A stretch of DNA of 64,000 nt, from the NCBI RefSeq assembly GCF_002257565.1, contig NZ_CP022736.1:3534001-3598000 (forward strand), written 5' to 3'. Below are positions 1 through 9,618 of this stretch, piece after piece. Under the pieces are notes generated by a model. The model searched no databases, had not been told where the DNA came from, and was given only the letters and a program-made list of their open reading frames with translations. Each line of letters begins with the position of its first letter. Positions within the stretch are counted from its first letter, which is position 1. The DNA is from Herbaspirillum sp. meg3 (GTDB lineage: Bacteria; Pseudomonadota; Gammaproteobacteria; Burkholderiales; Burkholderiaceae_D). The translations under genes were made by a program, and so were the position numbers.

Positions 1-3000
1 TGGCCGGTGTCTTTGCACTATTGCTCGCGCTGACAGCGTCAACGCTCTGGCTGGTCGCTACCGACAGCGGCACCCGCAATGCATGGCAGATTGCCGTCTG
101 GGCGATGCAAGGCAAGTTGTCGGGCAAACTTGTTGGCGGTAATCTGGCCGAAGGCATACGCCTGCGCGACCTGCGCTATCGCGATGCGACCATGCAACTG
201 GATATTGATCGCATCGAATCCAGCTGGCGCCTGTCATTGCGCCAACGCCGGCTGACGGTGTCTTATCTGCATGTGGGCACGGTCGACATCAACAAGCAGC
301 CCACACCGCCAACGCCGACCGTCTTGCCGTCGTCGCTGAGCTTGCCGCTGGCACTGGATCTGAACGATATCTCGCTGCAACAGCTGCACCTGCAAACAGG
401 CACGTCCATCACCGAACTCAGTGGTCTGCAATTGCATGGCACGTCCGACGGTGTGCAACATACGCTGGTGCTGGACAAACTGACCACCGCTTTCGGCCAG
501 GCTACTGCCCTGCTGCATCTGAACGGCAAACGGCCCTTTGCCACCAGCGGCGGTGTGGAACTGGCAGGTCTGTATCAGCAGGAAAAACTACAAGAAAAAT
601 TCCAGCTGGCGGCGCAGCTGTCCGGCTCCCTTGAAGAACTTGGCATTGCCCTGACCGCCAGCGGCGACAAGCTCAACGGTTCTGCAGACATCGTCGCCAC
701 ACCTTTCGCGGCCGTCCCGCTGAAGAAGGCCAGGATCGACCTCCAGCATGTCAATCCGCAAACCTTCAGCTCGGGTGCACCCAAGGCGGATTTACGTCTG
801 CAAGCCAATCTGGCGCCGGTCGCTGGGGCCAGCGCCGACAATTTACGCGTGGCGGGCGATGTAACGATCAACAATGCCATCCCCGGAAGCATCAATCAGC
901 AACGTTTGCCCTTGACGTCCGCCAAAGCGAATGTCGATCTTGGCGTGGACAGCCAACAATTGTCAGACTTGCATATCGCTCTTCTCAGCAAGGCCCGCAT
1001 CACCGGAAAAGGGCAATTCCGTCCGGCGGAGAAGGCCGGCAGTTTTGACTTCCAGATTGCCGACCTGGACTTGCACGCCATCCATGGCGAGCTTAAACCG
1101 ACTGCGCTGCACGGCCCGCTCACCGTGCAGTTAAAGCCCGACGCGCAAGACATCGTGCTCAAGCTGCAGGATGCCGTCTACAACGTCCTCGCCGACGCCA
1201 CCATCAACGCCGACAAAGTCACGCTGAATCACGTGCAACTGACCGCCGCCAAAGCCCGCCTGGAACTGGCCGGCACATTGGGCACGGTTGGTGCGATGGA
1301 TTATGCATTCAAGGGCAAGCTCAGCAACTTCGATCCATCCCTGTGGATGCGTACCGGTACCGTGCAGGCAAACACCGGCAGCAGATCCATCTCGGCACGT
1401 ATCAACATGGATTTCGACACCAGCGGTTCGCTGTCGCCGGAACTGCAAGCGAAGCTCGCCTTCAACATCCACGACAGCAGCTACGACAACCTGCCGATGA
1501 GTGGCAATGGCAAAGTGCAACTGGCCGGCAAGCGTCTACTGCCCAGCACCGTCGATTTGCTGGTAGCAGGCAATCAGCTGCAACTCAAAGGCGCTTTCGG
1601 CGCACCGTCCGATCGTCTCGATGTTCACGTCAACGCGCCTCAGTTGGCACGATTGGGATTCGGTATCTCCGGTCTGCTGAAGCTGGACGGCCAGGTCACC
1701 GGCACCATGCAGAAGCCGAACCTGCGGGCGACCTACAGCGGCGAGCAGTTGGCGTTTGGCCAGCATCATCTGAGCAAGCTCGACGGACAAACCGATTTGC
1801 AGACCGATCTGGCCGGCGGTGCCGCATCGGCCAACAACAAACTGCAGTTGACGCTGAACGGCGAAGGCTACAAAGGTCCTGATGCCGTGCTCAAACAGTT
1901 GAAGCTGAACTTGTCCGGCACCTATGGGAACCATCAGCTTGCGCTGCAAGCCGACGGCCGCGTCAAGGATCAGACGCTGGCGCTGCAGTTCAATGCCCAC
2001 GGCAAAGTCACCGAAGACAAAGCCGGTTACGGCTGGAATGGTGTCATCGATAAGCTGGACAATCAGGGCTTGCCGCGCATCGCCCTGGCCTCGCCGCTGA
2101 GCCTGATGCTGGCGCCCGACACAGTGATCGCCGGTGCGACACGGCTCAATATCGACAAGATGGCCATCGATCTGCGCAGCCTCAGCTATCGGCAGGGCCG
2201 TATCCGCTCGGAAGGCAGCGCCAAGGCTGTCGATGTCGGTCGTCTTCTGGAACTGGTGCAAGAAATGACCGGCACACCACCGCCGGTCAAGACCGATCTG
2301 GTGTTCGATGCCGACTGGAATTTTGGTCTGGCCGAAACCGCCAGCGGCTATCTGCAGATCGCACGCAAGAGCGGCGACGTCTCCGTCAATACCAGCAGCA
2401 CATTGGTGGCGCTGGGACTGTCGGCGTTGCAGCTGCGTGTCGACCTCGCGGGGCAGGAAGCAAAGTTTGAGGGGCGCATGGCAGCCAGCCGCATCGGTAC
2501 GCTGGAAGCCAACGGCCAGGCCGGCTTGATCAGGCAGGATGGACTCCTCGCACTGCTTGCAGATTCGCCGCTCAAGGCGCAAGCCCGACTTAACGTCCCC
2601 GAAGTCAAAACCATCGGCGCGCTGCTGGGTCCGCAATACAGCCTCAACGGCAAACTGGCCATGGAGTTGAACGCCGGCGGCACGGTGGGAAAGCCGCGCC
2701 TCTCGGGCGCCATCAATGGCGACAATCTCGCGGTGACGCTGTTCGATCAGGGTATCCAGCTCAAGGATGGTATCGCCCGCATCGTGATGGACGACAATGT
2801 CATTGACCTGCGTCAGATCGAGTTCCACGGTGGCGAAGGTACCTTGCGCGCGACCGGCAAGGTCCAGCTCGGCGCATCGGATCCGGATCTCAATGCCACT
2901 ATCGTCGCCGATCACCTGCAACTGTTCGCCAGCCCTGACCGGCAACTGATGCTGTCGGGTCAGGCCAAGCTTGCCAACGTCAATGAACAGTTGCGCATCG

Positions 3001-3881
3001 ATGGCAAATTCGTGGTCGACAAGGCCTTGTTTGATCTCCCAAAAAGCAGCGCACCCAAACTCGGCGACGACGTCGTGATTGTCCGGAAAGACAAGGATGG
3101 GAAATCCCGAGCCAAGGCCGGCGCAGCAGCAACATCGAAAGAGAAACTGACAGCCGCAACCGAAAAACCTGCCGGACGTTTCGCCCCGGTGATGAATATC
3201 CAGGTCGATCTGGGCAACAACTTCCGCTTCAACGGCAGCGGCGCCGACCTGCGCCTGCGCGGCGACATGACGGTACGCAGCGAACCCTTGATGCCCTTGC
3301 GTGCCACCGGCACCATCAACGTCGCAGAAGGCACCTACGAAGCCTTCGGCACCAAGCTCAACATTGAGCGCGGCATCATCAACTTCCAGGGACCGATCAG
3401 CAATCCCAATCTGAACATCCTTGCGATGCGCCGCAATCAGGACGTCGAGGCCGGCGTCGAAGTCACCGGCAACGCCAACCAGCCGCGCGTGCGCCTGGTG
3501 TCGGAACCGAATGTCCCTGACGACGAAAAACTGTCCTGGATGATGTTCGGCCACGGCAGCGACAGCTCCGGCCTCGGTCAGCGCAGCGCCAGCAGCCAGG
3601 CGCTCGCCTTCGTCGGTAATTTTGGCGGCAAGAAGATCGCCAAGGACATTGGCCTCGACCAGTTCTCCATCGGCGCCAGCGAGTCGGGACTCTCCGACGA
3701 ACAGGTCGTCAATCTCGGCAAGGCGATTTCGGAAAAACTCTCGGTCGGCTACGAACAAAGCCTGACCGGCGCCGCCAGCATCGCCAAGGCGACGTGGCAG
3801 TTGTCGCGCCGCTGGTCGGTGGTAGCGCGTACGGGTACCATCAACGGTCTGAACATTCTGTACAACCGTCGCTTCGACTGA
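1..3881 (+). CDS. tamB: Translocation/assembly module TamB, 3' part (5' end outside the window)
   Basis: TamB is an inner-membrane-anchored periplasmic beta-helical protein that works with TamA in outer-membrane protein and lipid homeostasis. The reading frame is already open at base 3, so the true start is upstream; the first visible residues (AGVFALLLALTASTLWL) are the end of the N-terminal membrane anchor. About 1290 residues of repetitive, beta-rich sequence follow. The last ~350 residues match the conserved TamB C-terminal domain (DUF490), with phrases such as NLNILAMRRNQDVEAGVEVTG and PDDEKLSWMMFGHGS. A Lys/Ala-rich stretch around residues 1020-1050 is probably an unstructured insert. 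The gene ends in ...YNRRFD-stop, as TamB proteins usually do. A tamA gene would be expected just upstream. Identity is secure from the C-terminal domain and architecture. Confidence 0.93.
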   Translation, partial: AGVFALLLALTASTLWLVATDSGTRNAWQIAVWAMQGKLSGKLVGGNLAEGIRLRDLRYRDATMQLDIDRIESSWRLSLRQRRLTVSYLHVGTVDINKQPTPPTPTVLPSSLSLPLALDLNDISLQQLHLQTGTSITELSGLQLHGTSDGVQHTLVLDKLTTAFGQATALLHLNGKRPFATSGGVELAGLYQQEKLQEKFQLAAQLSGSLEELGIALTASGDKLNGSADIVATPFAAVPLKKARIDLQHVNPQTFSSGAPKADLRLQANLAPVAGASADNLRVAGDVTINNAIPGSINQQRLPLTSAKANVDLGVDSQQLSDLHIALLSKARITGKGQFRPAEKAGSFDFQIADLDLHAIHGELKPTALHGPLTVQLKPDAQDIVLKLQDAVYNVLADATINADKVTLNHVQLTAAKARLELAGTLGTVGAMDYAFKGKLSNFDPSLWMRTGTVQANTGSRSISARINMDFDTSGSLSPELQAKLAFNIHDSSYDNLPMSGNGKVQLAGKRLLPSTVDLLVAGNQLQLKGAFGAPSDRLDVHVNAPQLARLGFGISGLLKLDGQVTGTMQKPNLRATYSGEQLAFGQHHLSKLDGQTDLQTDLAGGAASANNKLQLTLNGEGYKGPDAVLKQLKLNLSGTYGNHQLALQADGRVKDQTLALQFNAHGKVTEDKAGYGWNGVIDKLDNQGLPRIALASPLSLMLAPDTVIAGATRLNIDKMAIDLRSLSYRQGRIRSEGSAKAVDVGRLLELVQEMTGTPPPVKTDLVFDADWNFGLAETASGYLQIARKSGDVSVNTSSTLVALGLSALQLRVDLAGQEAKFEGRMAASRIGTLEANGQAGLIRQDGLLALLADSPLKAQARLNVPEVKTIGALLGPQYSLNGKLAMELNAGGTVGKPRLSGAINGDNLAVTLFDQGIQLKDGIARIVMDDNVIDLRQIEFHGGEGTLRATGKVQLGASDPDLNATIVADHLQLFASPDRQLMLSGQAKLANVNEQLRIDGKFVVDKALFDLPKSSAPKLGDDVVIVRKDKDGKSRAKAGAAATSKEKLTAATEKPAGRFAPVMNIQVDLGNNFRFNGSGADLRLRGDMTVRSEPLMPLRATGTINVAEGTYEAFGTKLNIERGIINFQGPISNPNLNILAMRRNQDVEAGVEVTGNANQPRVRLVSEPNVPDDEKLSWMMFGHGSDSSGLGQRSASSQALAFVGNFGGKKIAKDIGLDQFSIGASESGLSDEQVVNLGKAISEKLSVGYEQSLTGAASIAKATWQLSRRWSVVARTGTINGLNILYNRRFD

Positions 3882-3918
3882 AGCAAGATAAACTGATGAG
3901 ATGAATGTGCAGGCGTAA

Positions 3919-3946
3919 AAAAGGGCGGAAACATCCGCCCTTTTTA
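3919..3946. terminator. Bidirectional intrinsic terminator between tamB and corA
   Basis: A 9-bp perfect stem (AAGGGCGGA / TCCGCCCTT) closes a 4-base loop. It is followed by a T-run on the plus strand and preceded by an A-run, so it can end both the tamB transcript and the converging corA transcript. Confidence 0.85.
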
Positions 3947-3986
3947 TCCTCACCCGCCATCAGGATCGTGTTCCCAAGCCTGCCGA

Positions 3987-4973
3987 CTACAGCCACCCTG
4001 CCCTGCGCAACCGACGCCACAACAGCGAACAGCAGGTAAAGATGCCCACCAGCACCACCGGGAAGCTCCATTGCCATGACAGGCCCGGCATATTGGCGAA
4101 GTTCATGCCGTACAGGCTGAAGACCATGGTCGGGATGGCCAGAATCGCACCCCAGCCGGCCAGCGTTTGCACGATTTCATTTTGGTGGATGGTGACTTGC
4201 GCCAGGTTGATCTGCACCGCCGATTCCACCATTTCACGCAGGCGATCGCCGGTGTCGATGAAGCGCACCACGTGGTCATAGATGTCGCGGAAGTAGACTT
4301 TACCCTCCTTGGTGATCAACCCCTCGTGGAAACGCAGCAGCTGCGTACAGACGTCCAGCAGCGGCGACGCCGCCGAGCGCAGCCGGATCAGTTGACGCTT
4401 CAATTGGTAGAGCTCTTGCAGATAGGCCTTGCCGGTATTGGCGGCCGGGTCGAAGAGCTGCGCTTCGTACTGGGTAAATTTGGCCTCCAGATCATCCATG
4501 ATCGGGCGGTAGTTATCGACCACGAAGTCCATGATGGCGTAGAGCACGAAACTGGGACCGCGTCCCAGACGCTCGGGCAGCATCTCGCAATGCTCGCGTA
4601 CCTTGGCATAACTGCGCGAGGCGCCGTGGCGCACCGTAACCACAAAGCGCGGCCCGGTCAGAATGTGGGTTTCACCGAACTGCACCTCACCGTCGGCCAA
4701 TTGCGCGGTGTGCAGCACCACGAACAGGGTGTCGCCGTATTCCTCGATCTTGGGGCGCTGGTGAGCGGCGTAAGCATCTTCCACTGCCAGCTCGTGAAGA
4801 TGAAACTCTTCCTTGATCTTGTTCATCAGCTCGACATTTGGCTCGAGCAGGCCCAGCCAGACGAAGGTGCCGTCTTCCGCCAGTACGTCACTAATTTCAT
4901 CGAGAGTGATTTCTCGCAGCTTCTTGCCTTTTCTGTAGGCCGTGCAGTTAACGATCATGTTTGCGTCGATCAT
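3987..4973 (-). CDS. corA: CorA-family magnesium/cobalt transporter
   Basis: This 328-residue inner-membrane channel mediates Mg2+ (and Co2+/Ni2+) uptake. It has a long soluble N-terminal alpha/beta domain, a long helix, and two C-terminal membrane helices joined by the family signature YGMNF (about residue 290, in SLYGMNFANMPGL). The GMN motif is the selectivity filter of the pentameric pore. The C terminus is basic (LLWRRLRRAGWL). The start lies 22 bases after the stop of the EamA permease gene, so both are probably on one transcript read from 7.35 kb. No magnesium riboswitch-like leader fits in that short gap. Confidence 0.93.
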   Translation of the reverse strand: MIDANMIVNCTAYRKGKKLREITLDEISDVLAEDGTFVWLGLLEPNVELMNKIKEEFHLHELAVEDAYAAHQRPKIEEYGDTLFVVLHTAQLADGEVQFGETHILTGPRFVVTVRHGASRSYAKVREHCEMLPERLGRGPSFVLYAIMDFVVDNYRPIMDDLEAKFTQYEAQLFDPAANTGKAYLQELYQLKRQLIRLRSAASPLLDVCTQLLRFHEGLITKEGKVYFRDIYDHVVRFIDTGDRLREMVESAVQINLAQVTIHQNEIVQTLAGWGAILAIPTMVFSLYGMNFANMPGLSWQWSFPVVLVGIFTCCSLLWRRLRRAGWL

Positions 4974-4995
4974 GTTTTACCTTTTTTAGTGTCGA

Positions 4996-5886
4996 TCAGA
5001 CGGCCGGCCGGACGATTCTTTGTTTCAGCATTTGTGCAAGCAGCACGCCGATCAACGTAATGCCACCGCCGATTGCATGATACGAATGCACCGACTCGCC
5101 CAGAGCCGCCACTGCGATTATGACGGTAAATATGGGAAACAAGTTCATGAACACTGCGGAGTGACTGGCGCCCAGATGGGCGACGCCGTTCATCCACAGA
5201 ATCTGCGAAATGATCGATGCGGCAATCGCTGCATACAGCAGCAAGGGCAGATTGGCCGCCGTCACCGGCGAATATGGCGCCAGCAAGAATGGCGGGAACA
5301 ACAGCACCACCGCAATCCAGATCTGCAGATACAGAAGATGCCACGAGGCAATCGGCAACGCCCATTTGCGCAGCAACACACCGTATAGAGCGTAAGCTAC
5401 CGTCGCCAGCAACATGAGGATGTCGCCGAACACCACGCCGTGCTCAAACAATTGCATCGGATGGCCTTTGCCGATCAGAATCATCAGGCCCAGCAGAGAT
5501 AGTACGCCGCCCACCAACGTGCCCCAGGTTGGCGGTTCGCGCAAAAACAAGCTGCTCAACAGCAAGGTCAGCAAAGGCATCAGCGAAGCAATCATGCCCA
5601 TGCTGGTCGCAGACGATGTCGCCGCGGCGAAGTAGGCCAGGCTCTGATACAGCACCATGCCGAGTAAGGCCAGCACAAGGATTTTCGGCAGATGCGGCTG
5701 TATCGTGCGGCGTTGCCGCCAGACCGGTTTCAGCAAAAACGGCGTCAGAATCAGTCCTGCCAGCAGCCAGCGATAGAAGGAAATCGCCGCCGGCTCGATC
5801 AGGCCCGCCGACATTTTGCTGACGACCGTGTTACCGGCCCAGATCAGGACTGCTCCGAGGGGAAAGACGCTGTATTTGAGTTGCAT
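4996..5886 (-). CDS. EamA/DMT-family permease
   Basis: This 296-residue protein has about ten hydrophobic helices in two related halves, the usual layout of the drug/metabolite transporter superfamily (two EamA domains). The N terminus (FPLGAVLIWAGNTVVSKMSAGL) and the phrase AATSSATSMGMIASLMPLLTLLLS are typical of EamA repeats. Substrate cannot be told from sequence; relatives export amino acids or metabolites. It sits 40 bases after the MFS exporter gene and 22 bases before corA, all on the same strand, suggesting a three-gene transcript. Confidence 0.88.
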   Translation of the reverse strand: MQLKYSVFPLGAVLIWAGNTVVSKMSAGLIEPAAISFYRWLLAGLILTPFLLKPVWRQRRTIQPHLPKILVLALLGMVLYQSLAYFAAATSSATSMGMIASLMPLLTLLLSSLFLREPPTWGTLVGGVLSLLGLMILIGKGHPMQLFEHGVVFGDILMLLATVAYALYGVLLRKWALPIASWHLLYLQIWIAVVLLFPPFLLAPYSPVTAANLPLLLYAAIAASIISQILWMNGVAHLGASHSAVFMNLFPIFTVIIAVAALGESVHSYHAIGGGITLIGVLLAQMLKQRIVRPAV

Positions 5887-5926
5887 GTCGTGAGTTTTTC
5901 CAGCGATGGTGCTGATCTATGCTGAC

Positions 5927-7351
5927 TTATACCGACGTCGGCTTTGCAGCCGAGGCAGAGTCGGAAGCGCGACCGGCCAGTTCGGCGCCGGCATTGGCGG
6001 GCAAGCGCATCAGCAAGGGAATCGAAAACGAAGCCGCCACCGCGACCGTCAGGAAGGCTGGCCAGAAGTCCTGCGCCACCAGCGTTGCATGTCCCTGCAA
6101 ATGGTTTGACGTCTGCAAGGCGAAACCGCCCAGCACCACGCCCATCCCCACCGACAACTGCTGCGCCACGCTGGCGATGCTGGTGGCCTGGCTCAGCTTG
6201 TGCGTATCGACGTCGGCGTAGGAAATCGCATTGAGGCTGGTGAATTGCAAGGAGCGGAAACAGCCGCCGATCAGCAGCACGATCAGCATCACGGCGTAGG
6301 GCGTGGTCTGCGTAAACAAACCGATAGCCGCCAGAGAAATCACGCCGCAAGTGCCGTTGATGATCATCACGCGGCGGAAACCATAGCGCTTGAGGAATTT
6401 TGCCGCGATCGTCTTCATGAACATGGCGCCCGCAGCCGAAGCGCAGGTCAGCAAACCGGAGTGGAAAGCCGTGAAGCCAAACCCGAGCTGCAACATCAGC
6501 GGCAGCAGAAAAGGAATCGCGCCGATCCCCAACCGGAACAGCGAACCGCCACCAACACCTGCCTGCAAGGTCGTGATCTTCAACAGGTTCAGATCGATCA
6601 ACGGATATTCGGTACGGCGTGCATGCCAGACATAGACCACCAGCGACAACACACCAATCACCACACACGCCAGCGAGATCCCGCCAGACACCAGATGGCG
6701 TCCGGCAGTCGCCAGCCCCATCATCAGCAGCGAACATCCCAACGCCGACAAGATGAAACCAGGCCAGTCAAGCGGTGCGACCTGCGCTTCTTTCTTGTTT
6801 TCAATGAAGCGCGTAGCCAGATACAGACCAAGAATGCTGATCGGAATATTGATGAAGAAAATCCAGCGCCAGTGAAAGTACGTCGTAATGAAACCACCCA
6901 AGGGTGGCCCCAGCACAGGACCGAACATCGCCGGAATCGTCAGGTAGCTGAGCGCCTTGACCAGATTCGCCTTATCCACGCTGCGCAGGATGACCAGCCG
7001 TCCGACCGGCACCATCATCGCGCCGCCGATGCCCTGAAAGAACCGCGCCGCGACAAACTCCGGCAGATTCTGCGAAATGCCGCAGAGGATCGAACCCATC
7101 ATGAACACGCAGATCGCCGAACGGAAAATTGTCAGCGCGCCGAAACGATCCGCCATCCAGCCGCTGATCGGAATGAACACCGCCAGGCTGACCAGATAAG
7201 ACGTCAACGCCAGCTTGAGCGAAATCGGGTCGACCGCCATATCCACCGCCAGCACCGGCAGCGAAGTGGAAATCACGGTGGAATCCATCTGCTCCATGAA
7301 CAAGGCGCAGGCAACGATCAGGGGAATGGTGAATGTGCGCGGAAATGCCAT
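5927..7351 (-). CDS. DHA2-type MFS multidrug exporter
   Basis: This 474-residue protein has up to 14 hydrophobic segments and MFS motifs: an acidic residue in helix 1 (MEQMDSTVISTSLP), motif A after helix 2 (GWMADRFGALTIF) and motif C-like glycines and prolines in helix 5 (LGPPLGGFITTYFHWRWIFFINIP). These place it with the EmrB/QacA/MdtD group of proton-driven drug exporters. It is the first gene of a probable minus-strand operon with the EamA permease and corA. The 203-bp gap to the divergent pabBC gene must hold both promoters. In E. coli the related mdtD sits next to mdtABC; here it is separated from the mdt pump by pabBC and the NERD gene, so I do not use that name. Confidence 0.88.
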   Translation of the reverse strand: MAFPRTFTIPLIVACALFMEQMDSTVISTSLPVLAVDMAVDPISLKLALTSYLVSLAVFIPISGWMADRFGALTIFRSAICVFMMGSILCGISQNLPEFVAARFFQGIGGAMMVPVGRLVILRSVDKANLVKALSYLTIPAMFGPVLGPPLGGFITTYFHWRWIFFINIPISILGLYLATRFIENKKEAQVAPLDWPGFILSALGCSLLMMGLATAGRHLVSGGISLACVVIGVLSLVVYVWHARRTEYPLIDLNLLKITTLQAGVGGGSLFRLGIGAIPFLLPLMLQLGFGFTAFHSGLLTCASAAGAMFMKTIAAKFLKRYGFRRVMIINGTCGVISLAAIGLFTQTTPYAVMLIVLLIGGCFRSLQFTSLNAISYADVDTHKLSQATSIASVAQQLSVGMGVVLGGFALQTSNHLQGHATLVAQDFWPAFLTVAVAASFSIPLLMRLPANAGAELAGRASDSASAAKPTSV

Positions 7352-7554
7352 CGGACGAAATGAGAGTGGAGAATGGGTCTTGATTGCCGCTATCCGGACG
7401 ACCGATCCGGATACGGGGAACTGCTCTGCAGTATACCGTTTAAGCTATGATGCTGCCGGGCACGCAGATCAGACGGGTATCCCCTCTCCGCCTGCAATGC
7501 GCCATACTTGCCATCCCTTGTGAATTTGCACCGTTTTTTTGCTCTTTTGGTCCC

Positions 7555-9402
7555 ATGATGCAGTCCCCTTGCTTTGCCTTGCTCGATGACAACGATGTGC
7601 GCGCCGCGACGCCGCGTTCACGCCTCTATACGGGCTATCACTCTACGCTGAGCTGCCGCAGCGCCGCTGAGCTTCCCGCACTGCTGGCCGAGATGGAAAA
7701 AGCAATCCGGGGTGGTTTGTACGCTGTCTCCTTGCTGCACTACGAACTGGGCGCTGGACTGCATGGCATTGATCCTCGTCCAGCGGCCAAGAATGCTGAA
7801 CCGGCACAGGCAGAGATCTTGCTATTCAGGCAACGCGATTTCTTAAGCGCAGCGGAAACCACCGCCTGGCTGCAAGAGCAAGCCAACGCTGACGCGGCCA
7901 GCGCCAGCGGCGTTGCCGACATCCGCGCCAGCGTGGATGAAGCGCAATTTACCCATGATATCGCCCGTATCCGCGACTACATTGCGGCCGGCGACACCTA
8001 TCAGGTCAACTACACCTACCGCCTGCACTTCGACGTCTACGGTGCGCCGATTGCTTTGTACAACAAACTGCGCGCGCGTCAGCCGGTGCCTTATGGCGCT
8101 TTCATCAGGCTGCCGGATCAGCGTTGCATTTTGTCGTTCTCGCCGGAGCTGTTCGTACGCCATGAACACGGCGCGCTGCATGCACAACCGATGAAAGGCA
8201 CGGCTCGCGCCAGCGGTGAGGCAAAAGACGATGCGCTCCGCGCAGACGCCCTCTCGAACGACGAAAAGAACCGCGCTGAAAACCTGATGATCGTCGATTT
8301 GCTGCGCAATGACCTCGGCAGAATCGCCATGAACGGATCAGTGGCGGTGCCGCATCTGTTCGCTGTCGAGCGTTTTGGCGAGGTGCTGCAGATGACCTCG
8401 ACCATCACGGCACAGCTGCGTCCCGACGCCACGCTCGCAGAACTATTTGCCGCGCTCTATCCTTGCGGCTCGATCACCGGCGCGCCCAAGCGGCGCACCA
8501 TGCAAATCATCCGCGAACTGGAGAGCACACCACGCGGGCTGTACACCGGGGCCATCGGCTGGTTTGATGCTGCTGCGGATGATGCGGCTATTGGCGATTT
8601 CTGCATGTCGGTACCGATCCGCACTCTTGTCTTGCAGGCGCCGCAAGACGGCGTGCGCGTTGGAGAAATGGGCGTCGGCGCTGGCATCGTGTATGACAGC
8701 AATGCCGCCGATGAATATGCCGAGTGCAAATTGAAGGCGAGCTTCCTGACCGGACTGGAAAGCGATTTCAGCCTGTTCGAAACCATCTACGCCACACAGG
8801 AAGACGGCTGCCGCCATCTCGACCGGCATCTGCAACGCCTGCAGGGTTCCGCGCGCTATTTCAGCTTCCCGTATGACGAGGCCACCATTCGTACCGCGCT
8901 CAAGGAAGCCTGTGCCAAACTGCCGTCCGCCATGCCGCATCGCTTGCGGCTCGACTTGCATCACGATGGCGCAATACACCTGCAGCAAGGTGCATTGTCG
9001 GCGTTGACGGAACCGCTCAAGGTATTCGTCTCGCCGACGATCACCTCCAGTGACGCGCTATTTTTGCGTCACAAAACATCGATACGCACGGTCTATGACG
9101 ATGCGTGGAAAACCGCCGAACGCCACGGTGGTTTTGACATGCTGTTCTTCAATGAACGTGATGAACTGACTGAAGGCGGACGCAGCAGCGTCTTTGTGAA
9201 ACTGGATGGTCGCTGGCTGACGCCTCCGCTGTCGGCGGGCGTGCTGCCGGGAATCATGCGCGAAGTGCTGCTGGCAGATCCGGATCTGGCGGCAAGCGAA
9301 GCAAACATCACACGCGCAGAGTTGGCGCGTGCAGAAGAGATCGTTGTCTGCAATGCGCTGCGCGGCATGTTGCGCGCGCAGCTGGCCGACTTGCCGTTCT
9401 GA
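7555..9402 (+). CDS. pabBC: Fused aminodeoxychorismate synthase component I / 4-amino-4-deoxychorismate lyase
   Basis: This bifunctional enzyme makes p-aminobenzoate for folate: the PabB half converts chorismate (with ammonia from PabA) to 4-amino-4-deoxychorismate, and the PabC half releases pyruvate. The N-terminal ~410 residues are a chorismate-binding domain with the catalytic-lysine segment PMKGTA and the signature SITGAPKRRTMQIIRELE. The C-terminal ~200 residues are a class IV aminotransferase-fold lyase (FETIYAT..., ELTEGGRSSVFVKLDGRWLTPPL, GVLPGIMRE). I take the tandem ATG at 7555/7558; an in-frame start at 7447 would add residues unlike the family. No strong ribosome binding site is seen before it. 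The fusion is common in proteobacteria. No pabA lies nearby. Confidence 0.93.
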   Translation: MMQSPCFALLDDNDVRAATPRSRLYTGYHSTLSCRSAAELPALLAEMEKAIRGGLYAVSLLHYELGAGLHGIDPRPAAKNAEPAQAEILLFRQRDFLSAAETTAWLQEQANADAASASGVADIRASVDEAQFTHDIARIRDYIAAGDTYQVNYTYRLHFDVYGAPIALYNKLRARQPVPYGAFIRLPDQRCILSFSPELFVRHEHGALHAQPMKGTARASGEAKDDALRADALSNDEKNRAENLMIVDLLRNDLGRIAMNGSVAVPHLFAVERFGEVLQMTSTITAQLRPDATLAELFAALYPCGSITGAPKRRTMQIIRELESTPRGLYTGAIGWFDAAADDAAIGDFCMSVPIRTLVLQAPQDGVRVGEMGVGAGIVYDSNAADEYAECKLKASFLTGLESDFSLFETIYATQEDGCRHLDRHLQRLQGSARYFSFPYDEATIRTALKEACAKLPSAMPHRLRLDLHHDGAIHLQQGALSALTEPLKVFVSPTITSSDALFLRHKTSIRTVYDDAWKTAERHGGFDMLFFNERDELTEGGRSSVFVKLDGRWLTPPLSAGVLPGIMREVLLADPDLAASEANITRAELARAEEIVVCNALRGMLRAQLADLPF

Positions 9403-9539
9403 GCAGGTTGGCCTGAATCAGAAGTACTTAACTCTGCGAACGACCTCCTCGTTTTTATCTTCTTCACTTCTATTTTCCGTACGGAAAAATCTACCTTTTT
9501 GTTAAAATTCATGCCGCGGTGTTTGACTACCTAGCAAGT

Positions 9540-9577
9540 GCGCAATGCTTTTTATTTGATAAAAGCTTACGTTGCGC
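9540..9577. repeat. Interrupted inverted repeat upstream of the NERD gene
   Basis: Two nested arm pairs occur in the 216-bp A+T-rich gap between pabBC and the NERD gene: GCGCAA (9540-9545) with TTGCGC (9572-9577), and GCTTTT (9547-9552) with AAAAGC (9561-9566). It could fold as an RNA hairpin in the leader or serve as a protein-binding site. No T-run follows, so it is not a standard terminator. Confidence 0.4.
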
Positions 9578-9618
9578 GGAGTGAAAAACACGAATAACAA
9601 TGAATGTTCGGGGGAACG

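Noticed and set aside
1536..3953. 805-codon open frame on the minus strand inside tamB
   Set aside because: It lies fully opposite tamB, its translation is rich in Gln/Arg/Val/Ala without domain features, and such long antisense frames are usual in GC-rich coding sequence.
5927..7351. Naming the MFS exporter mdtD
   Set aside because: It resembles MdtD but is separated from mdtABC by other genes and lies in another operon; only the DHA2 group can be supported.
6200..7363. 387-codon plus-strand frame opposite the MFS exporter
   Set aside because: Arg/Gln/His-rich shadow translation of hydrophobic codons read backwards.
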